From NCBI GenBank assembly GCA_938024025.1, contig CALJBY010000031.1, forward strand, positions 1 through 7,499: a DNA stretch of 7,499 nucleotides, read 5' to 3'. The first letter of the stretch is position 1. Every line of letters begins with the position of its first letter. The stretch is from an uncultured bacterium. Its GTDB lineage: Bacteria; Desulfobacterota; WTBG01. Made by a program: the position numbers and the translations under genes. A model generated the notes under the pieces. It did no database searches, was not told the DNA's origin, and saw only the letters and a program-made list of their open reading frames with translations. Positions 6,307-7,499 of this stretch are shown here, piece by piece.

Positions 6307-6993
6307 TTATTTTGAAGATGGTGAAAGATACTGCTCAATAACCTGCAACATCCTTTCCACGACATCTTCAATGGTCATACCTGTTGAATCAATGGTGACA
6401 GCACCATCAGCCGGTTTTAACGGTGAAAGCGCCCTCTTCATGTCATCACGATCTCTCTTTGCAATTTCTTGGGTGATGGTCCCCCGATCAAAAACTTTCC
6501 CTCCCTCACGGTATTGCTCAAACCTTCTCTTGCCCCGGATTTCTAAAGAAGCGTCAAGAAAAAATTTCACCTCTGCTTCCGGAAAGACGACGGTACCCAT
6601 ATCTCTTCCTTCAACCACAACACCGCCTCCCTCTCCCAGTTTTCTCTGAATAGCAAGCAGTGCATTTCTAACAACTTTTTCCGCTGACACCCTGGATGCA
6701 AGAAGGCTCATTTCTGGAGTTCTGATAGCCTCGGTAACATCCTTTCCTTCTAAAAAAACCCGAATCGCACCATCTTTGTAGTCAAGTGCAATATGAAGAT
6801 TGCTACAGAGTAAACGCAACTGCTCACCGTTTTCAGGGTCACTCCCACTCTGTTTCACCTTGAGGGCAACAACTCTATAGAGTGCTCCTGTGTCGATATA
6901 GGTATAGCTGAGTCTTTCAGCTAAGAGCTTACTAATCGTACTCTTTCCGGCCCCCGAGGGACCGTCAATGGTAATAACCGGTTTCCTCATCAT
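6307..6993 (-). CDS. cmk: Cytidylate kinase
   Basis: Cmk phosphorylates CMP and dCMP to the diphosphates using ATP, in the cytoplasm. From the chosen start the protein has 228 residues, the normal length. Motifs are the P-loop GPSGAGKST (11-19), DTGALYR (34-40), VTEAIRTPEMS (86-96), EGRDMGT (128-134), the arginine-rich lid RDRDDMKR (about 159-166) and the C-terminal DSTGMTIEDVV. The frame stays open upstream to an ATG at 7140, which would add 49 residues with no family resemblance. I chose the ATG at 6993, 6 bases after GAGAG; the adjacent ATG at 6990 is equally possible. It heads the probable cmk-rpsA-sppA operon. In many related genomes ispH sits between cmk and rpsA; here it does not. Confidence 0.95.
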   Translation of the reverse strand: MMRKPVITIDGPSGAGKSTISKLLAERLSYTYIDTGALYRVVALKVKQSGSDPENGEQLRLLCSNLHIALDYKDGAIRVFLEGKDVTEAIRTPEMSLLASRVSAEKVVRNALLAIQRKLGEGGGVVVEGRDMGTVVFPEAEVKFFLDASLEIRGKRRFEQYREGGKVFDRGTITQEIAKRDRDDMKRALSPLKPADGAVTIDSTGMTIEDVVERMLQVIEQYLSPSSK

Positions 6994-7005
6994 AAGTAGC
7001 TCTCT

Positions 7006-7034
7006 AAAACACCACAAATGTTTTGTTTTGTCAA
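7006..7034 (-). promoter_or_regulatory. Weak candidate promoter for cmk
   Basis: A perfect TTGACA on the minus strand (7034-7029) is followed after 17 bases by TGTTTT (7011-7006), which matches the -10 consensus at only three positions. Initiation there would fall about at the cmk ribosome binding site, which argues against it. The real start may be further upstream in the inverted-repeat region. Confidence 0.25.
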
Positions 7035-7266
7035 GTCCCAAAAGCAGGAATACACATAATAATTTTACCGGGCTTCCGAAATCCTCCCGGTGACTCAGGG
7101 GTAGAGCGGTTAAAATGAGGCTTTTCCGGAAAGACACCATCCATGTAGCTCATTGTTTTTCATGGATTTATCGGGAAAAGAGCAGCAGGCAGCCATTTCC
7201 CCCCGGACGATCAAGGGAAACATCACTTCTCGATAAAAACAATAAAAATCATAATCAAAATAGCGC

Positions 7267-7295
7267 TTGACAAAACCCTAAAAATAAACTTAAAT
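7267..7295 (+). promoter_or_regulatory. Sigma-70-type promoter of ffh
   Basis: A perfect TTGACA -35 box (7267-7272) and TTAAAT -10 box (7290-7295) are separated by exactly 17 bases in an A-rich stretch. Transcription would start near 7302, giving an ffh leader of about 35 bases. This is the best promoter in the window. Confidence 0.7.
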
Positions 7296-7298
7296 AGA

Positions 7299-7330
7299 AG
7301 GCTTATTTATTTGCCAATAAATAAAGGCCT
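7299..7330 (+). promoter_or_regulatory. Hairpin in the ffh leader covering the ribosome binding site
   Basis: TTATTTATT (7303-7311) pairs perfectly with AATAAATAA (7316-7324) around the loop TGCC. AGGC (7299-7302) can extend the stem with GCCT (7327-7330) across a two-base bulge. The probable ribosome binding site AAAGG (7323-7327) lies in the right arm. The AT-rich stem is weak, so it could respond to temperature or be an operator instead. Confidence 0.6.
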
Positions 7331-7336
7331 TAACGT

Positions 7337-7499
7337 ATGTTTGAAAACTTAAGTGAAAAGCTGAATCAGACCTTCAAGCGTCTAAAGGGTCACGGCAAGC
7401 TCAGTGAACAGAATATACAAGATGCGCTCAAGGAAGTTCGCATCACCTTACTTGAAGCCGATGTAAATTTTAAGGTCGTTAAGGAGTTCATTGAAGGGG
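7337..7499 (+). CDS. ffh: Signal recognition particle protein Ffh, N-terminal fragment
   Basis: Ffh is the GTPase of the signal recognition particle; with 4.5S RNA it binds signal sequences on nascent chains and delivers ribosomes to FtsY at the membrane. The window has the first 54 residues, MFENLSEKLNQTFKRLKGHG followed by KLSEQNIQDALKEVRITLLEADVNFKVVKEFIEG. This is the four-helix N domain, including the well-conserved LKEVRxxLLEADVNxxVVKxF segment; the G and M domains lie beyond the edge. AAAGG at 7323-7327 precedes the ATG by 9 bases. The related FtsY N domain is less likely because the segment fits Ffh closely and there is no long acidic N-terminal region. Confidence 0.95.
   Translation, partial: MFENLSEKLNQTFKRLKGHGKLSEQNIQDALKEVRITLLEADVNFKVVKEFIEG

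Larger units (their letters stand above)
6994..7336. other. Divergent regulatory region between cmk and ffh
   Basis: No gene is visible in these 343 bases. They hold a candidate promoter for each flanking gene and a series of inverted repeats: ACCGGG 7067-7072 with CCCGGT 7086-7091; the palindrome TTTCCGGAAA 7123-7132; ATCCATG 7139-7145 with CATGGAT 7161-7167; GGGAAA 7173-7178 with TTTCCC 7196-7201; and the ffh leader hairpin at 7299-7330. None is followed by a T-run that would make it an obvious terminator. They may be operators or leader structures, or partly chance. Confidence 0.6.

Noticed and set aside
6994..7140. Longer cmk product starting at 7140 (277 residues)
   Set aside because: The extra 49 residues do not resemble the family, and the P-loop strand starts right after the ATG pair at 6993/6990, which has a nearby GAGAG.
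7089..7165. tRNA-like segment: GACTCAGGGGTAGAGC resembles a tRNA D-arm
   Set aside because: Only the D-arm look-alike is present, with a mismatch in its stem. No anticodon stem-loop, TTC-type T-loop or acceptor stem could be found in the right positions, so it is chance or at most a remnant.
7121..7210. Possible 4.5S SRP RNA near ffh (TCCGGAAAG and AGCAGC words)
   Set aside because: The words are not in the order or spacing of the conserved SRP RNA tip, and the flanks do not pair into a long hairpin.

Overview
The window is a run of bacterial housekeeping genes. Seven genes lie on the minus strand, in transcription order cmk, rpsA, sppA, a small thiamine-binding-family gene, mgtE, recO and the first codons of glyS. 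On the plus strand ffh begins at the right edge and runs out of the window. Coding is dense and AT/GC-balanced, and every complete gene is intact with family-typical length and motifs. The cytidylate kinase and the cmk-rpsA-sppA order look to me most like Desulfobacterota, Nitrospirota or related Gram-negative lineages. That is an impression from memory, not a tree, and a planctomycete such as an anammox lineage is not excluded.

Layout, left to right: the glyS start (1-47, minus); a gene-free gap of 279 bases holding one copy of an interspersed repeat; recO (327-1118) and mgtE (1128-2489), 9 bases apart and probably translationally coupled; a 242-base gap with an intrinsic terminator and a candidate mgtE promoter; the thiamine-binding-family gene (2732-3031); a 270-base gap with the second copy of the repeat; sppA (3302-4195), rpsA (4246-6285) and cmk (6307-6993) as one probable operon read right to left; a 343-base divergent promoter region with several inverted repeats; and ffh from 7337.

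The genes serve core processes: nucleotide supply (Cmk), translation (S1, GlyRS), membrane targeting of nascent proteins (Ffh), breakdown of membrane-embedded signal-peptide remnants (SppA), magnesium import (MgtE) and recombinational repair (RecO). I see no mobile element, CRISPR array, toxin-antitoxin pair, defence locus or unrecognised large gene. The interesting material is small-scale: a modular repeat built on an 8-bp tandem unit and present twice, with the recO stop codon inside one copy; a nine-C tract in the catalytic half of sppA; a 48-bp in-frame tandem repeat in the rpsA tail; and several RNA-level inverted repeats (ffh leader, mgtE leader, rpsA-sppA junction).
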